Positions 27,727 to 37,538 of a stretch of DNA of 64,000 nt are shown one piece after another. Numbering within the stretch: position 1 is the first letter of the stretch; every line of letters starts with the position of its first letter. The DNA is from Labedaea rhizosphaerae (GTDB taxonomy: Bacteria; Actinomycetota; Actinomycetes; Mycobacteriales; Pseudonocardiaceae). The position numbers and the translations under genes are program-made. The notes under the pieces are model-generated. The model saw only the letters and a program-made list of their open reading frames with translations. It had not been told where the DNA came from and ran no database searches. The stretch lies in assembly GCF_004362825.1 (NCBI RefSeq), contig NZ_SNXZ01000001.1, forward strand, positions 558,001-622,000, read 5' to 3'.

Positions 27727-29997
27727 GTGCCCGCTCTCACCTTGATCGACTGGCTTCGCCAGCAGGACGACGAGGCGCTGGCCACGCTGCTGCAGGCGCG
27801 CCCCGACCTGGCGACCCCACCGCCGGCGGACACCGGGGTGCTCGCGGCCCGCGCGGCCACCCGCGCGTCGCTGGCCCGGGTCGCCGAGCAGCTCGACGCG
27901 TTCACCCTCGCCGTGCTGGACGCGCTGCTGGTCGCCGACGCCGACCACGAACCCGTGCCGCTGACCGAGGTGGCCGCCCTGCTGGGCACGGGTGTGCCGG
28001 CCGACCGCGTGGCCGCTGCCGTGCACCGGTTGCGCGAGCTCGCCGTCGTGTGGGGCGCGGACGAGACCCTCTCGCTCGTGCCCGCGGCCCGCGAGGCGGG
28101 CACCGCGTTCCCCGGCGGGCTCGGCGCCCCATCCCCGGAGCTGGACAGGGTCGACCTCCAAGCCCGGCTGTCCACATTGGACGAGCCCGAGCGGCACATG
28201 CTGACCGCCCTCGCCCAGGGCAGTCCGATCGGGCGCACCAAGGACGCCGCCCGCGTGGTCCCGCTCGACGAGGCGCGGACCCCCGTGCAACGGCTCCTCG
28301 CCCTGGGCCTGCTGGTGCGCCGGGACGCCGAGACCGTGGAGCTGCCCCGTCAGGTCGGGCTGGCACTGCGCAGCCCGGACAGTCCACTGGGGACGGTCCC
28401 GGTGGACGAACCGGCGATGGGTGTCAAGAAGCACGACCCCGACAGGGTGGACGCCACCGGCGCCGGCGAGGCCATGGAACTGGTGCGGCGCATGGAAAGC
28501 CTGCTCGCACTGTGGTCCGCCGAGCCGCCGCCGGTGCTGAAGTCCGGCGGTCTGGGCGTGCGCGACGTGCGCCGGCTCGCACGCGAGGTGGAGACCGACG
28601 AGCCGACCGCGACGTTCCTGGCCGAGCTCGCCGCCGGGGCCGGGCTGGTGGCCGACAGCGAGGCGCTGAGCCCGGAGTGGGTGCCGACGACGCAGGCCGA
28701 CGTGTGGCTGGTGTCGAGCCAGGCCAACCGGTGGGCCGCGCTGGCCGCCGCGTGGCTGGAGCTGCCCCGGCTGCCGGGTCTGGCCGGGCGGCGCGACGAC
28801 AAGCAGCGGCTGCTCGCCCCGCTCTCCGACGAACTGCGCCGGCCCGCCGCGGCCATCGAGCGCGCGAACGTCCTGGAGGTGCTCGCCGACCAGCCGGTGG
28901 GCGCGGGCGTCGCCGAACCGGACGACGTGGCCGACGTGCTCGCGTGGCGGGCGCCCCGGCGCGGGTCCTCCCGCTTCCGCGACGACCTGGTGCGCTGGAC
29001 GTTCACCGAAGCCACGGCCCTGGGCGTGATCGCGCTCGGGGCGTTGACCTCGCCGGGCCGCGCGTTGCTGCTCGACGGCAGCACGGACGCGGCGAAGCGG
29101 ATGCAGGCGGCGATGCCCGCGCCGCTCGACCACGTGCTGGTGCAGGCCGACCTGACCATCGTCGCGCCGGGCCCGTTGCAGGCCGACCTGGCCGCGATGA
29201 TCAACCAGCTCGCCGACGTCGAGTCCGCGGGCAGCGCGACGGTCTACCGAGTGAGCGAGGAGTCGGTGCGGCGCGCGCTGGACGCCGGGCGCACGGCCAC
29301 CGAGCTGCACGAGCTGCTGCGCACACGCTCCCGCACCCCGGTGCCGCAGGGCCTGACGTACCTGATCGACGACGTCGCCCGTCGGCACGGCCGGCTGCGG
29401 GCCGGCTCGGCGCTGTCGTTCCTGCGCTGCGACGACGAGGTGCTGCTGACCGAGGTGCTGACCCACGCGAGCGCGGCACGCCTGGAGCTGCGCCGGATCG
29501 CGCCGACGGTCGCGGTGAGCCCGGTGCCGCTGGCCGACGTGCTGGACGAGCTGCGTTCGGCCGGGTTCACGCCCGCGGCGGAGGGTCCGGAAGGCGAGAT
29601 CGTGGACCTGCGTGGCCCCGGACGCCGGATCCCTGCGCGGCCCCGGCGCAAGCTCCCGGCCCCCCGGGTGGCGTCGCGGGAGCGGCTGCTGGAGATCGTC
29701 CGGGACCTGCGCTCCCACGACACCGCGGCCGGGATCCGGCGTGGCCGGACGGTGGCGCTGGCCGGTGGCGCGGGCGCGGACACGTCGCAGACGCTGGCGT
29801 TGCTGCAGGAGGCGGTCCGGTCGGGTCAGGACGTGTGGATCGGCTTCGTGGACTCCCACGGGGTGGCGAGCCAGCGCGTGATCCGCCCCGAACGCGTCGG
29901 TGGTGGCCTGTTCGTCGGCCGCGACCGCGCCCACGGCGAGACCCACCGCTTCCCGCTGCACCGCATCACGACCGCGTCGCTTGTCGACCCCGCCTGA
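27727..29997 (+). CDS. Helicase-associated protein (XPB/Ssl2-like C-terminal domain) with WYL-like tail
   Basis: A 756-residue protein of the Helicase_C_3 family, orthologous in type to mycobacterial Rv0862c, which sits beside the XPB helicase. No Walker motif is seen. The N-terminal 200 residues are helical (LIDWLRQQDDEALATLLQAR), the middle holds the helicase-associated domain (HVLVQADLTIVAPGPLQADL), and the end resembles a WYL ligand/nucleic-acid-binding domain (DVWIGFVDSHGVASQRV). It probably works with XPB in DNA repair. TATACC at 27712 lies close before the GTGs, so the transcript may be leaderless; GTG at 27718 is the alternative start. Confidence 0.82.
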   Translation: MPALTLIDWLRQQDDEALATLLQARPDLATPPPADTGVLAARAATRASLARVAEQLDAFTLAVLDALLVADADHEPVPLTEVAALLGTGVPADRVAAAVHRLRELAVVWGADETLSLVPAAREAGTAFPGGLGAPSPELDRVDLQARLSTLDEPERHMLTALAQGSPIGRTKDAARVVPLDEARTPVQRLLALGLLVRRDAETVELPRQVGLALRSPDSPLGTVPVDEPAMGVKKHDPDRVDATGAGEAMELVRRMESLLALWSAEPPPVLKSGGLGVRDVRRLAREVETDEPTATFLAELAAGAGLVADSEALSPEWVPTTQADVWLVSSQANRWAALAAAWLELPRLPGLAGRRDDKQRLLAPLSDELRRPAAAIERANVLEVLADQPVGAGVAEPDDVADVLAWRAPRRGSSRFRDDLVRWTFTEATALGVIALGALTSPGRALLLDGSTDAAKRMQAAMPAPLDHVLVQADLTIVAPGPLQADLAAMINQLADVESAGSATVYRVSEESVRRALDAGRTATELHELLRTRSRTPVPQGLTYLIDDVARRHGRLRAGSALSFLRCDDEVLLTEVLTHASAARLELRRIAPTVAVSPVPLADVLDELRSAGFTPAAEGPEGEIVDLRGPGRRIPARPRRKLPAPRVASRERLLEIVRDLRSHDTAAGIRRGRTVALAGGAGADTSQTLALLQEAVRSGQDVWIGFVDSHGVASQRVIRPERVGGGLFVGRDRAHGETHRFPLHRITTASLVDPA

Positions 29998-30015
29998 CGC
30001 CCGAACCCTACCCAG

Positions 30016-30054
30016 CGCGAAGAGCCCGCTGGGGGTGCCAGCGGGCTCTTCGCG
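30016..30054. terminator. Terminator between helicase-associated gene and conservon
   Basis: A perfect 17-base stem (CGCGAAGAGCCCGCTGG at 30016-30032 with 30038-30054) and five-base loop. It lies between two convergent genes and can stop transcription in both directions. Confidence 0.85.
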
Positions 30055-30065
30055 AAAGCCGGGAC

Positions 30066-30674
30066 CTAGACCGCGCGGGCCGACATGCGCTGGTGCATCG
30101 CGTGCTCGACCAGGGTGATCAGGGTTTCCTTGGTCGACGCCCGGTCGCGGGCGTCGCAGGTCACCACCGGCACCGACTGCTCGATCGTCAACGCGTCGCG
30201 CACGTCGTCGACCCGGTGGTGCAACACCCGGTCGAAGCAGTTGATCGCCACGATGTAGGGCAGCTGCCGGTCCTCGAAGAAGTCGATCGAGGCGAACGCG
30301 TCGGCCAGCCTGCGGGTGTCGACCAGCACGACGGCGCCGATGGCCCCGCGCACCAGGTCGTCCCACATGAACCAGAACCGGTGCTGACCGGGCGTGCCGA
30401 AGAGGTACAGCACGAGGTCGGAGTCGAGCGACACGCGCCCGAAGTCCATCGCCACCGTCGTGGTGACCTTGTTCGGCGTCGCCGAGAGGTCGTCCACGTC
30501 GACGCTGGCCTCGGTCATGACGGCCTCGGTGGTCAGCGGGACGATCTCGGACACCGAGCCGACCAGCGTGGTCTTGCCGACCCCGAAACCGCCGGCGACC
30601 ACGATCTTCGCGGAGGTCGTCGGCTGCGGCGCCACGCCGCTGGGGTTCGGACGACTAGAGCCTGCGGAGCCCAC
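30066..30674 (-). CDS. Conservon Ras-like GTPase (CvnD-type)
   Basis: A 202-residue small GTPase. P-loop GGFGVGKTTLVGS, switch II region LFGTPGQHRF, and NKxD-like motif written NCFD (AINCFDRVLHHRV). This divergent NCFD is usual for Cvn GTPases. It ends the cvnABCD operon and overlaps the cvnC stop by 20 bases; the GTG giving VGSAGSSRPN was chosen for that coupling. By analogy with Streptomyces Cvn systems it relays signals from the membrane kinase-like protein to control of development or antibiotic production. Confidence 0.9.
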   Translation of the reverse strand: MGSAGSSRPNPSGVAPQPTTSAKIVVAGGFGVGKTTLVGSVSEIVPLTTEAVMTEASVDVDDLSATPNKVTTTVAMDFGRVSLDSDLVLYLFGTPGQHRFWFMWDDLVRGAIGAVVLVDTRRLADAFASIDFFEDRQLPYIVAINCFDRVLHHRVDDVRDALTIEQSVPVVTCDARDRASTKETLITLVEHAMHQRMSARAV

Positions 30675-31326
30675 TGAGCACCCTTTCCATGAACTCGATC
30701 GACGGCCTGTCACCGACGACCATGCCGCTCTGGTGAATCAGGACAAGGCCCATGCCCGCCATGTCACCGATCAGTACGCGCGCAACACCCAACGGCAACC
30801 GTAGATGGGCCGCAACCTCGGCCACCGACCTGGTGTCGAGGCAGAGCCCGCAAATGGACCTGTGCTCGGGCTGCACCACGGATTCCAGCGTCTTGCCACG
30901 CTCGCTGGTGGACACCAGCGCCTCGATGGCCAGGTCGTAGTCGGACCTGGTCCGGCCGCCGGTCTTCGTGTAGGGCCGCACCAGCGACCCCGTCTCGACC
31001 ATCGGCTCGGGGATCGGCGGCAGGTCGGGCACCACCGGGATGTGGTCGGAGTTCCAGTCGGACTGCGCCGGCACACCACCGGAGTCGCCGTACAGCGTCG
31101 CGCTCGGACCGCCGAACAGACGCGTGCGGAACCCGTCGATGTCGAACCGGTTCGGCATGCTGCCCGTCCCGTGGTCCGGGAGTTCCTGCCACGCTTGCTC
31201 GGTCATGTCCTGCGGCCTCCGCCTGTCACCCCTCTGCTCCTGCTGCTCGCCGCGCCCCCGCGCGAACCCGTCCCCCTCGTCGCCGAGCCGTCGGCGCGGA
31301 CGACGAGGCGGACGCTCGGCGTTCAT
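30655..31326 (-). CDS. Conservon DUF742 protein (CvnC-type)
   Basis: A 223-residue protein. The C-terminal ~115 residues match DUF742, a winged-helix-like domain: VRPYTKTGGRTRSDYDLAIE, SICGLCLDTRSVAEVAAHL and LPLGVARVLIGDMAGMGLV. The N-terminal ~100 residues are a charged, low-complexity tail rich in Arg and Gln, longer than usual. If translation begins at MTEQAWQELPDHG, 40 codons downstream, the protein would be nearer the usual length. It acts in the Cvn signalling complex at the membrane. Confidence 0.85.
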   Translation of the reverse strand: MNAERPPRRPRRRLGDEGDGFARGRGEQQEQRGDRRRPQDMTEQAWQELPDHGTGSMPNRFDIDGFRTRLFGGPSATLYGDSGGVPAQSDWNSDHIPVVPDLPPIPEPMVETGSLVRPYTKTGGRTRSDYDLAIEALVSTSERGKTLESVVQPEHRSICGLCLDTRSVAEVAAHLRLPLGVARVLIGDMAGMGLVLIHQSGMVVGDRPSIEFMERVLSGLRRL

Positions 31327-31350
31327 CGCACGCTCATCTCCTCGCCCCGG

Positions 31351-31776
31351 TCACCGACGGTGCGCGCCCTGCAGCTGCGCACGCAGCTCCGGCGTCATCT
31401 GCTGACCCACGCGCTCCACGAGCAGGGTCATCTCGTACGCCACGAGACCGATGTCGCAGTTGGGGGCGGCAAGCACGGCGAGGCACGAGCCATCGGAGAT
31501 GGACATCAGGAAGAGGTAGCCGCGGTCCATCTCGACCACGGTCTGGTTCACCCCGCCCGCCTCGAAGCAGCGAGCCGCACCCTGGGTGAGGCTCACCAGC
31601 CCGGATGCCACCGCGGAAAGCTGCTCGGCGCGGTCCCTCGGCAAACCCTGGGAGCCGGCCAGCAGCAGCCCGTCCGCCGAGACCACGACTGCGTGTGCCA
31701 CTCCGGGCACCTGACGGACGAAATCTGTGATCAGCCAGCCAAAGCTGCCTGGCTGCTGAACGGACGCGGTCGTCAC
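31351..31776 (-). CDS. Conservon roadblock/LC7 protein (CvnB-type)
   Basis: A 141-residue roadblock/LC7-fold protein: [55 protein letters not shown]. In Cvn and Mgl systems this fold binds the small GTPase and may act as its GAP or scaffold. Its ATG overlaps the stop of the cvnA gene as ATGA. Confidence 0.92.
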   Translation of the reverse strand: MTTASVQQPGSFGWLITDFVRQVPGVAHAVVVSADGLLLAGSQGLPRDRAEQLSAVASGLVSLTQGAARCFEAGGVNQTVVEMDRGYLFLMSISDGSCLAVLAAPNCDIGLVAYEMTLLVERVGQQMTPELRAQLQGAHRR

Positions 31777-34700
31777 TCCTGCTCCTCGTCTAGACGGCTC
31801 TGGATAGAGCCTGACCTGTCACCAGGGTATGCCTCAACCAAAGCGTGCCGACCACGGCGCAAGCCCTGCTGGAAGCTGGACATGCGCCCACGGATCGCCT
31901 CCGCCGAGCGCGGTGGCAACTGCGGCGTCGGCCGCAGCTGTTGCTCCTCGTGCGTTTCGCGCTGCTCCTGCGTGTGGCGGGGAGCGGCGGAACCGGGCAC
32001 GAGATGGGCTTTCGGCACGCGCTTGGGCAGGCCTGCCGTGGTCTTGGCCTCCTCTTCCTGTGGTGCGTTCAGCAATGCTTGCGCTGCTTGCCAACCCTCG
32101 TCGCCGGGCGACTGCCACGCGGCAGCGCGCTCGTCGGCGGCGTCGGCGGCGGTGGGCTGGTGGCCGTTGGCGCCGTTGGCACCGCTGCCGTTCGTGCTGA
32201 CCTTGCCGTTGCCGTTGGTGGCGGCCTGCGGCGCGGGCGGCGGGTTCATCGACTCCGAGTCGGCCTCGAACCACTGCGACAGGACGGCTTCGTAGATCGG
32301 CAGCCGTTCGGTCGGCGAGTCCATGGCCTCGGCCGCGGGGTCGGGCTCGGGCGGGGCCGGCGGACCGGCCTGCTCGGGCTCCTGCAGCGGCAGCGGCTCG
32401 CCGAACAGGGCGAGGCTGCCGAAGTCGCCGGTCTGCTCGACCGGGCGCGGCGGCTCGGGCTCCGGCAGCCCGGTGGGCACCGGCGAGAACGGCTCGGCGG
32501 AGCGCGAGATCTGCTCCTCGCTGCGCCCGCCGCGCTTGGGCAGCGGGATGTTCGCGCTGCTGTCGGACGGGTCGAGCGGCATGAACCCGGTCGTCGGCGC
32601 CGAGGTCGGCATCGACAGCGACGAGGGCCCCGAGGGCGGCGGTGACATGGCCGTCGTGGGCTGCTCGCCGGTCCGCTCGGGCCAGCGCGGCTCGTCGGGC
32701 ACGTCCGGGCGCTGCCTGCTGCCGCTGAACGCGTCGGCGATGCCGCCGGTCTTGACCTGCGGCTCGGCCGGGTCGACCGGGCCGAACGCCGTCGTGATCG
32801 GCGCCTGCGTGCCGGTGATCGCCGGCATGGACATCGAGGTCGACGCCGAGGTCGGCAGCATGGTGCCGGTCGCGCCGAACCCGCCGCCCCGCATGGGCTG
32901 GATCAGGTCGGCCGGGACGGTGATCCGGGCGATCAGGCCGCCCTCGATGTCCTCGTTGTCCCGCAGCCGCACCACGATGTTGTGCCGCTTGGCCAGCCGC
33001 GCGACCACGTACAGACCCATTCGGCGGGTCACGGCGACGTCCATGTCCGGCGGGTCGGCCAGGCGCGCGTTGGCGGCCTCGATGTCCGACTCCGACATGC
33101 CGACACCCTGGTCGGTGATCTGGATGGCCAGTTCCTTCTTGCGGGTCACAGCCATCCGCACGACGACCTTCTTCTCCGGCTCGGAGAAGGTGGTGGCGTT
33201 GTCCAGCAGCTCGGCGATGAGGTGCACGAGGTCGTTGACCGCGCGGCCCATCACGGCCACGTCCGGGGCGGACGTGACCTCGATGCGGGCGTACTGCTCG
33301 ACCTCGGACACCGCGGCGCCGACCACCTCGGCGCCCGGGACCGGGCGGGCGAGCTGGCGGGACAGGCCGGTGCCGGAGAGCACCAGCAGGGACTCCGAGT
33401 TGCGCCGCATGCGGGTGGCGAGGTGGTCGAGCTCGAACAGGCTGGCCAGCTGGTCGGGGTCCTGCTCGTCCTGCTCCAGCCGGTCGATCAGGTTCAGCTG
33501 GCGTTCGACCAGCGCCTGCGACCGCCGCGACAGGTTGACGAAGATCGAGTTGATGTTGTCGCGCAGCAGCGCCTGCTCGGCCGCCAGGCGGACCGCCTCG
33601 TTGTGCACCTTGTCGAAGGAGCGGGCCACCTGGCCGATCTCCTCCGTGGTGTACACGGGCATCGGCTCGACGGCACGCCCGGCCGCCTCGACCGGGTCCG
33701 GGGCCCGCAGGATGTCGCGGACCTCGTCGGGCAGCCGACGCTCGGCCAGGTCGTCCGACGCGCGGCGCAGGGTGCGCAGCGGCCGCAGCAGCGACCCGGT
33801 GACGACCAGCATCAGGATCAGCGCGAGGACCAGGGCGGCGGCGATCAGCACGGCGTCGCGGATCCAGCTCGTGGTCGCGGTCTTCGCCAGGTTCTTGGTG
33901 AGCGTGTGCAGCTCGTCGAGCTGCTGGATCTCCACGTCGCGCAGCTTCTTCATGGTGCCGCTCGCGGCCGGGTCGAGCTTCGCGATGTCGATGCCGGTGG
34001 GCTGGTTCGCGTCACCCTTGTTCAGGGCGATCTGGGCCAGCTGCTCGCGGTTGTCGACCTCGGTTCCGGCCACCGTGTTCTGGTAGTCCTCGCGCTCCTC
34101 GGACGTCGCACCGTTGTTGAAGTCCGCGAGGGCCGCGGTGAACTGCGCCTGCGCCGCGCGCAGGGCCTGCACCTGGCCGGGGCCGAACGTCTGGCCGAGG
34201 GCCGCGGCGCGCAGGATCGAGTTCTCGATCCCCATCTGCTCCTTGGCCCGCCCGATCGCGTCGATCACGTCGGCCTTCTCGGTCACACCACGGTCGTCGG
34301 ACACGCGGGTGATCTCGCGGCCCAGCTGCAGGACCTCGGCGATGACCAGGTTGTACTGCCGGATGAGGTCACCGGCGGGGTACTGGGTGGTCGCCGCCTC
34401 ACGGAACGACGTGAGCGCGCCGGGCACTTCCGGGTGCCCGGCGGTCGCCGGGGTCCCGAGGCGCGCGACGACGGCGTCGTAGAGCCGCTGCACGGCGGGG
34501 TCGAGGTCGCCGATCTTCGACCGCTCGGCCTGCAGCGCGAGGATCGCGTTGCTGGTCTGGGCGACCTGGTTGTTCACCGGGGACTTGTCGGCCCGGCCGC
34601 CGCCGGCGACGAAGCCGACCTCCTGGTCCCGCTCGCCCTGCAGCTTGTCGGCCAGTTCGGCGGTGACCTGGGTCAGCTCCACCTGGGTGACCGCGCGGTT

Positions 34701-34895
34701 GTAGTCGTTGGCCCGCTGGACCTCGGTCTGCACGCGCAGGCCACCCAGCACGATCGCGAGGATGGCGGGCACGAGCAGGACCACGGCCATCTTCGTGCGC
34801 ACGCGCCAGTTGCGCAGGCCATGGGTGACGGAACGGGGCCGCGCGGCGAGGATCGCCTCGTCGCGCTCGGCGCCGGCCGGTCGGTCTGCGACCAC
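31773..34895 (-). CDS. Conservon membrane sensor with nitrate/nitrite-sensing domain and kinase-like ATPase (CvnA-type)
   Basis: A 1040-residue membrane protein. A first helix ([18 protein letters not shown], about residues 36-53) is followed by a ~290-residue external helical region of NIT type ([20 protein letters not shown]), a second helix ([17 protein letters not shown] near 355), a HAMP-like segment, and a histidine-kinase-type ATPase domain ([36 protein letters not shown]). The last ~390 residues are a disordered Pro/Ser/Glu-rich tail. It should bind ATP and pass an external signal to CvnB-D. GTG start. Confidence 0.88.
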   Translation of the reverse strand: MVADRPAGAERDEAILAARPRSVTHGLRNWRVRTKMAVVLLVPAILAIVLGGLRVQTEVQRANDYNRAVTQVELTQVTAELADKLQGERDQEVGFVAGGGRADKSPVNNQVAQTSNAILALQAERSKIGDLDPAVQRLYDAVVARLGTPATAGHPEVPGALTSFREAATTQYPAGDLIRQYNLVIAEVLQLGREITRVSDDRGVTEKADVIDAIGRAKEQMGIENSILRAAALGQTFGPGQVQALRAAQAQFTAALADFNNGATSEEREDYQNTVAGTEVDNREQLAQIALNKGDANQPTGIDIAKLDPAASGTMKKLRDVEIQQLDELHTLTKNLAKTATTSWIRDAVLIAAALVLALILMLVVTGSLLRPLRTLRRASDDLAERRLPDEVRDILRAPDPVEAAGRAVEPMPVYTTEEIGQVARSFDKVHNEAVRLAAEQALLRDNINSIFVNLSRRSQALVERQLNLIDRLEQDEQDPDQLASLFELDHLATRMRRNSESLLVLSGTGLSRQLARPVPGAEVVGAAVSEVEQYARIEVTSAPDVAVMGRAVNDLVHLIAELLDNATTFSEPEKKVVVRMAVTRKKELAIQITDQGVGMSESDIEAANARLADPPDMDVAVTRRMGLYVVARLAKRHNIVVRLRDNEDIEGGLIARITVPADLIQPMRGGGFGATGTMLPTSASTSMSMPAITGTQAPITTAFGPVDPAEPQVKTGGIADAFSGSRQRPDVPDEPRWPERTGEQPTTAMSPPPSGPSSLSMPTSAPTTGFMPLDPSDSSANIPLPKRGGRSEEQISRSAEPFSPVPTGLPEPEPPRPVEQTGDFGSLALFGEPLPLQEPEQAGPPAPPEPDPAAEAMDSPTERLPIYEAVLSQWFEADSESMNPPPAPQAATNGNGKVSTNGSGANGANGHQPTAADAADERAAAWQSPGDEGWQAAQALLNAPQEEEAKTTAGLPKRVPKAHLVPGSAAPRHTQEQRETHEEQQLRPTPQLPPRSAEAIRGRMSSFQQGLRRGRHALVEAYPGDRSGSIQSRLDEEQE

Positions 34896-35731
34896 TTCTC
34901 AGCACGCTCCCCGGGTCGATGCCGGGATGTCCGCCCGGCCGGAGTCGAACGGGCACGCCTGAGACGCCCTCATGCCGGGACACGCCTGCAAGCTCGCCAT
35001 CACCGCAGCACTCCCCGACCACAACCCGTGGAACACACCGGAACCTCTCGTCACCGCTGGCGGTCGCCCCGACCGACTCTCCCGGCGGACAAGGGGCACA
35101 GCGCTGCGCTGGTCACCTGGCCGGCAACCACGCCAGACCTGGTGCTTGTGAAGCCGGCCGTGGGACGGCCGTTGGGTGCTTCACCGAGTTCCCGGGGGAG
35201 CGGGGTGGGGTACATCGCGCCAAAAGGTACCGAACAGTACTGGGAGATGTCAGCCCTAAGGGTGACTAACTCGTCACGGACTTACGGACTGTGGACATTT
35301 CGTGCACCCCATTGCGACTCATGGGGCACTCGCCTGCCTGCGACGCTAGGTGCGCTCGTCCACGAGAGGCACCTGACCGACTACCTAAAGTCACCGACAC
35401 CGTTACGTGACGCACGTCACAGTTGACTACGGGCTGCGACCGGTCCGTCGCAGGTCGCACGTCCTGTTCCGGCCAGGAGGGTTGCCGGGCGGTAGCCGAA
35501 CCGTTACGCGGCATCGGAACTCGCTAGGCCGATCGGTGCATTTCTCTAACGCCTATTCCGGTGACAGTTGCACACGAAACTTGATCGTTATCGCACCCGC
35601 TGCTACCTGCGGTAACCGGTGGGCCGCCAACAGGTGACACCCAAAAGCATGCATCTTGTTGGTGGCTACCATGGCCCGCGTCCGACCGGCGACCTGTCGG
35701 CGACAACCACTCGCGCAAATGGAGAACACGC
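34896..35731. other. 836-base gene-free region upstream of conservon and ABC importer
   Basis: Holds the divergent promoters of cvnA and the ABC importer operon. Short frames here have no family look or RBS. Visible structure: GTGAC and GTCAC half-sites at 35262-35277 and 35407-35420, a CRP-like site at 35406-35421, and near-duplicate words GGGCACGCCTGAGACG/GGACACGCCTGCAAG around 34955-34992. The last 170 bases before the importer form an AT-richer leader without a recognised riboswitch. Confidence 0.5.
35406..35421. promoter_or_regulatory. CRP/GlxR-like operator
   Basis: The sequence CGTGACGCACGTCACA matches the actinobacterial CRP consensus TGTGA-N6-TCACA at nine of ten fixed positions. 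It lies about 310 bases before the importer's lipoprotein gene and about 510 bases from cvnA, so its target is unclear. Assigned by eye. Confidence 0.4.
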
Positions 35732-36763
35732 ATGACTCGAACCAAGGGTGTCGGCTCCTTGACCAGACGGGCTGGATTCGTCGCGGTTGCCGCACTGGCC
35801 ATCACGGCGCTGGCGGGGTGCAGCGCGTTGGGTGGTTCCGATTCCGGCAGTTCGGGTGGCAACGGCCAGGTCGAGAAGGCGAAGATCAAGGTCGCGGTGA
35901 TCCCCGGCCTGATCGACATCGCCGGTTACAAGCGTGCTCAGGCGGCCGGCTACTTCAAGGCCGAAGGCCTCGACGTCGAGGACGTCTCGATCAAGACCGG
36001 AGCGGACGCCCCGCCGCTGCTGATCAACAAGTCGGTCGACTTCGCGTTCGGCAACTGGACCTCCGCGCTCGGCGCGCAGGCCAAGGGCACGTACAGCAAG
36101 GTCGGTGGTGAGGTGGCCGTCGCCGACGCGCTGACCGCCACGGAGGGCATGACCGCCCTTGTCGCCCTGCCGAGCTCCAACATCAAGTCGCCCAAGGACC
36201 TCAAGGGCAAGAAGATCGGCGTCAACGCGCTGAAGAGCAACGTGACGCTGACCTCGGACGCCGTGCTGGCCGCCAACGGGCTGCAGAGCTCCGACGTCAC
36301 CTACACGAAGGTGCCGACGGCGGACGCCCTGAACGCGCTGACCAACCACCTCGTCGACGTCATGTCGCTGCAGGAGCCGAACCTGACCCAGGCCAAGCAG
36401 AAGCTCGGCGTCGTGACGGTGGCCGACCGCGCGACCGGCCCGGTGGCCAACTTCCCGGTCTCGGGTTACGTGTCCACGGGTGACTTCGTCAAGGCGAACC
36501 CGAAGACGGTGGCCGCGTTCCAGCGTGCGGTGGCCAAGGGCCAGGCCGACATGACCAACCGCCAGACCCTCGAGGACACGCTGCTGCAGTACACCCCGAT
36601 CGACAAGAGCGTGGCCAAGCTCGTGGTGGCCGGTGTCTTCCCGACCGTGGTCGACAAGACCCGTCTGCAGCGGCTCGCCGACCTGATGCTCACGTACAAG
36701 ATCATCGACAACAAGCTGGACGTCTCGCCGATGTTCGTCGCGGCGCCGGCCCAGGGGCAGTGA
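35732..36763 (+). CDS. NMT1/SsuA-type ABC substrate-binding lipoprotein
   Basis: A 343-residue lipoprotein with lipobox ALAGC at residue ~28. The mature protein is an NMT1/TauA-like two-lobe binder: KIKVAVIPGLIDIAGYKRAQ, AAGYFKAEGLDVEDVSIKTG, FAFGNWTSALGAQAKGTY, then DLKGKKIGVNALKSN. This family binds sulfonates, nitrate, bicarbonate, thiamine precursors or aromatic acids; nothing here picks one. It starts a four-gene importer operon. AATGGAGAACACGC places GGAG eight bases before the ATG. Confidence 0.88.
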   Translation: MTRTKGVGSLTRRAGFVAVAALAITALAGCSALGGSDSGSSGGNGQVEKAKIKVAVIPGLIDIAGYKRAQAAGYFKAEGLDVEDVSIKTGADAPPLLINKSVDFAFGNWTSALGAQAKGTYSKVGGEVAVADALTATEGMTALVALPSSNIKSPKDLKGKKIGVNALKSNVTLTSDAVLAANGLQSSDVTYTKVPTADALNALTNHLVDVMSLQEPNLTQAKQKLGVVTVADRATGPVANFPVSGYVSTGDFVKANPKTVAAFQRAVAKGQADMTNRQTLEDTLLQYTPIDKSVAKLVVAGVFPTVVDKTRLQRLADLMLTYKIIDNKLDVSPMFVAAPAQGQ

Positions 36764-36782
36764 CCCAGGTAGTGCTGGTTCC

Positions 36783-37538
36783 ATGCGCCTGATCCGCAAT
36801 GTGGCCGGAGTGGTCGTCTTCCTCCTGATCTGGGAGGGATTCGGCCGCTCCGGCTACCTGCCGGTGGACTACTTCCCGCCGCCCACGGTGGTGGCGGGAA
36901 CGCTGGCGGACCAGTTCAGCTCGCCGGAGTACCTGCGCGCGCTGGTCGCCACGCTGCTCACGTGGCTGATCGCGTTCGGCATCTCGGTCGGCGTCGCCGT
37001 GCCCGTCGGGCTCGTCCTGGGCAGCGTGCCGTTCGTCCGGGACGCCACCCGCTCGGTCATCGAGTTCCTGCGGCCCATCCCGGCCGTGGCCATGATCCCG
37101 CTCGCGCTGGTCCTGTTCGGCAACGGTCCGAGCATGAAGATCACGCTCGCGGTCTACGCGGCGATCTGGCCGATCATGTTCAACGTCATCTACGCGCTCG
37201 GCCAGGTGGACCAGCAGTACCTGGACACCGCGCGCTCGTTCGGGCTCGGCCGGGTGCGCACCACCCTGCGGGTCAAACTCCCCGACGTGCTGCCCTTCGC
37301 GATCACCGGCTTCCGGTTGTCGGCGACGGTCGCGCTGCTGGTGATCGTCGCCATCGAACTGGTCAACGGCGGTTCGATCGGCATCGGCACCTACGTCATG
37401 CAGTACGGCGAGAACGTCGGGCACATGGACATCGTGTTCGCGGGCGCGGTCGTCGCCGGTGCGCTCGGCGTACTGATCAACAGCGGCATCGCCCTGCTGC
37501 AGCGCAAGCTGGTGCCCTGGGGCGGGGGTACCGAATGA
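36783..37538 (+). CDS. ABC importer permease 1 (SsuC/TauC-like)
   Basis: A 251-residue membrane protein with about six helices. Its EAA-type loop is YLDTARSFGLGRVRTTLRVK, followed by LPDVLPFAITGFRLS. FLRPIPAVAMIPLALVLFGN is the typical helix-3 region of SsuC/TauC permeases. It ends ATGA-overlapping the second permease gene. The two permeases probably pair as a heterodimer, unlike the usual homodimer of SsuC. Confidence 0.88.
   Translation: MRLIRNVAGVVVFLLIWEGFGRSGYLPVDYFPPPTVVAGTLADQFSSPEYLRALVATLLTWLIAFGISVGVAVPVGLVLGSVPFVRDATRSVIEFLRPIPAVAMIPLALVLFGNGPSMKITLAVYAAIWPIMFNVIYALGQVDQQYLDTARSFGLGRVRTTLRVKLPDVLPFAITGFRLSATVALLVIVAIELVNGGSIGIGTYVMQYGENVGHMDIVFAGAVVAGALGVLINSGIALLQRKLVPWGGGTE

Noticed and set aside
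35266-35514. 82-residue open frame on the minus strand in the conservon/importer gap
   Set aside because: No family resemblance, no RBS, composition like the non-coding surroundings, and it overlaps the CRP-like site.
35560-35731. Riboswitch in the importer leader
   Set aside because: No known riboswitch core could be matched and no long stem was found near the RBS.
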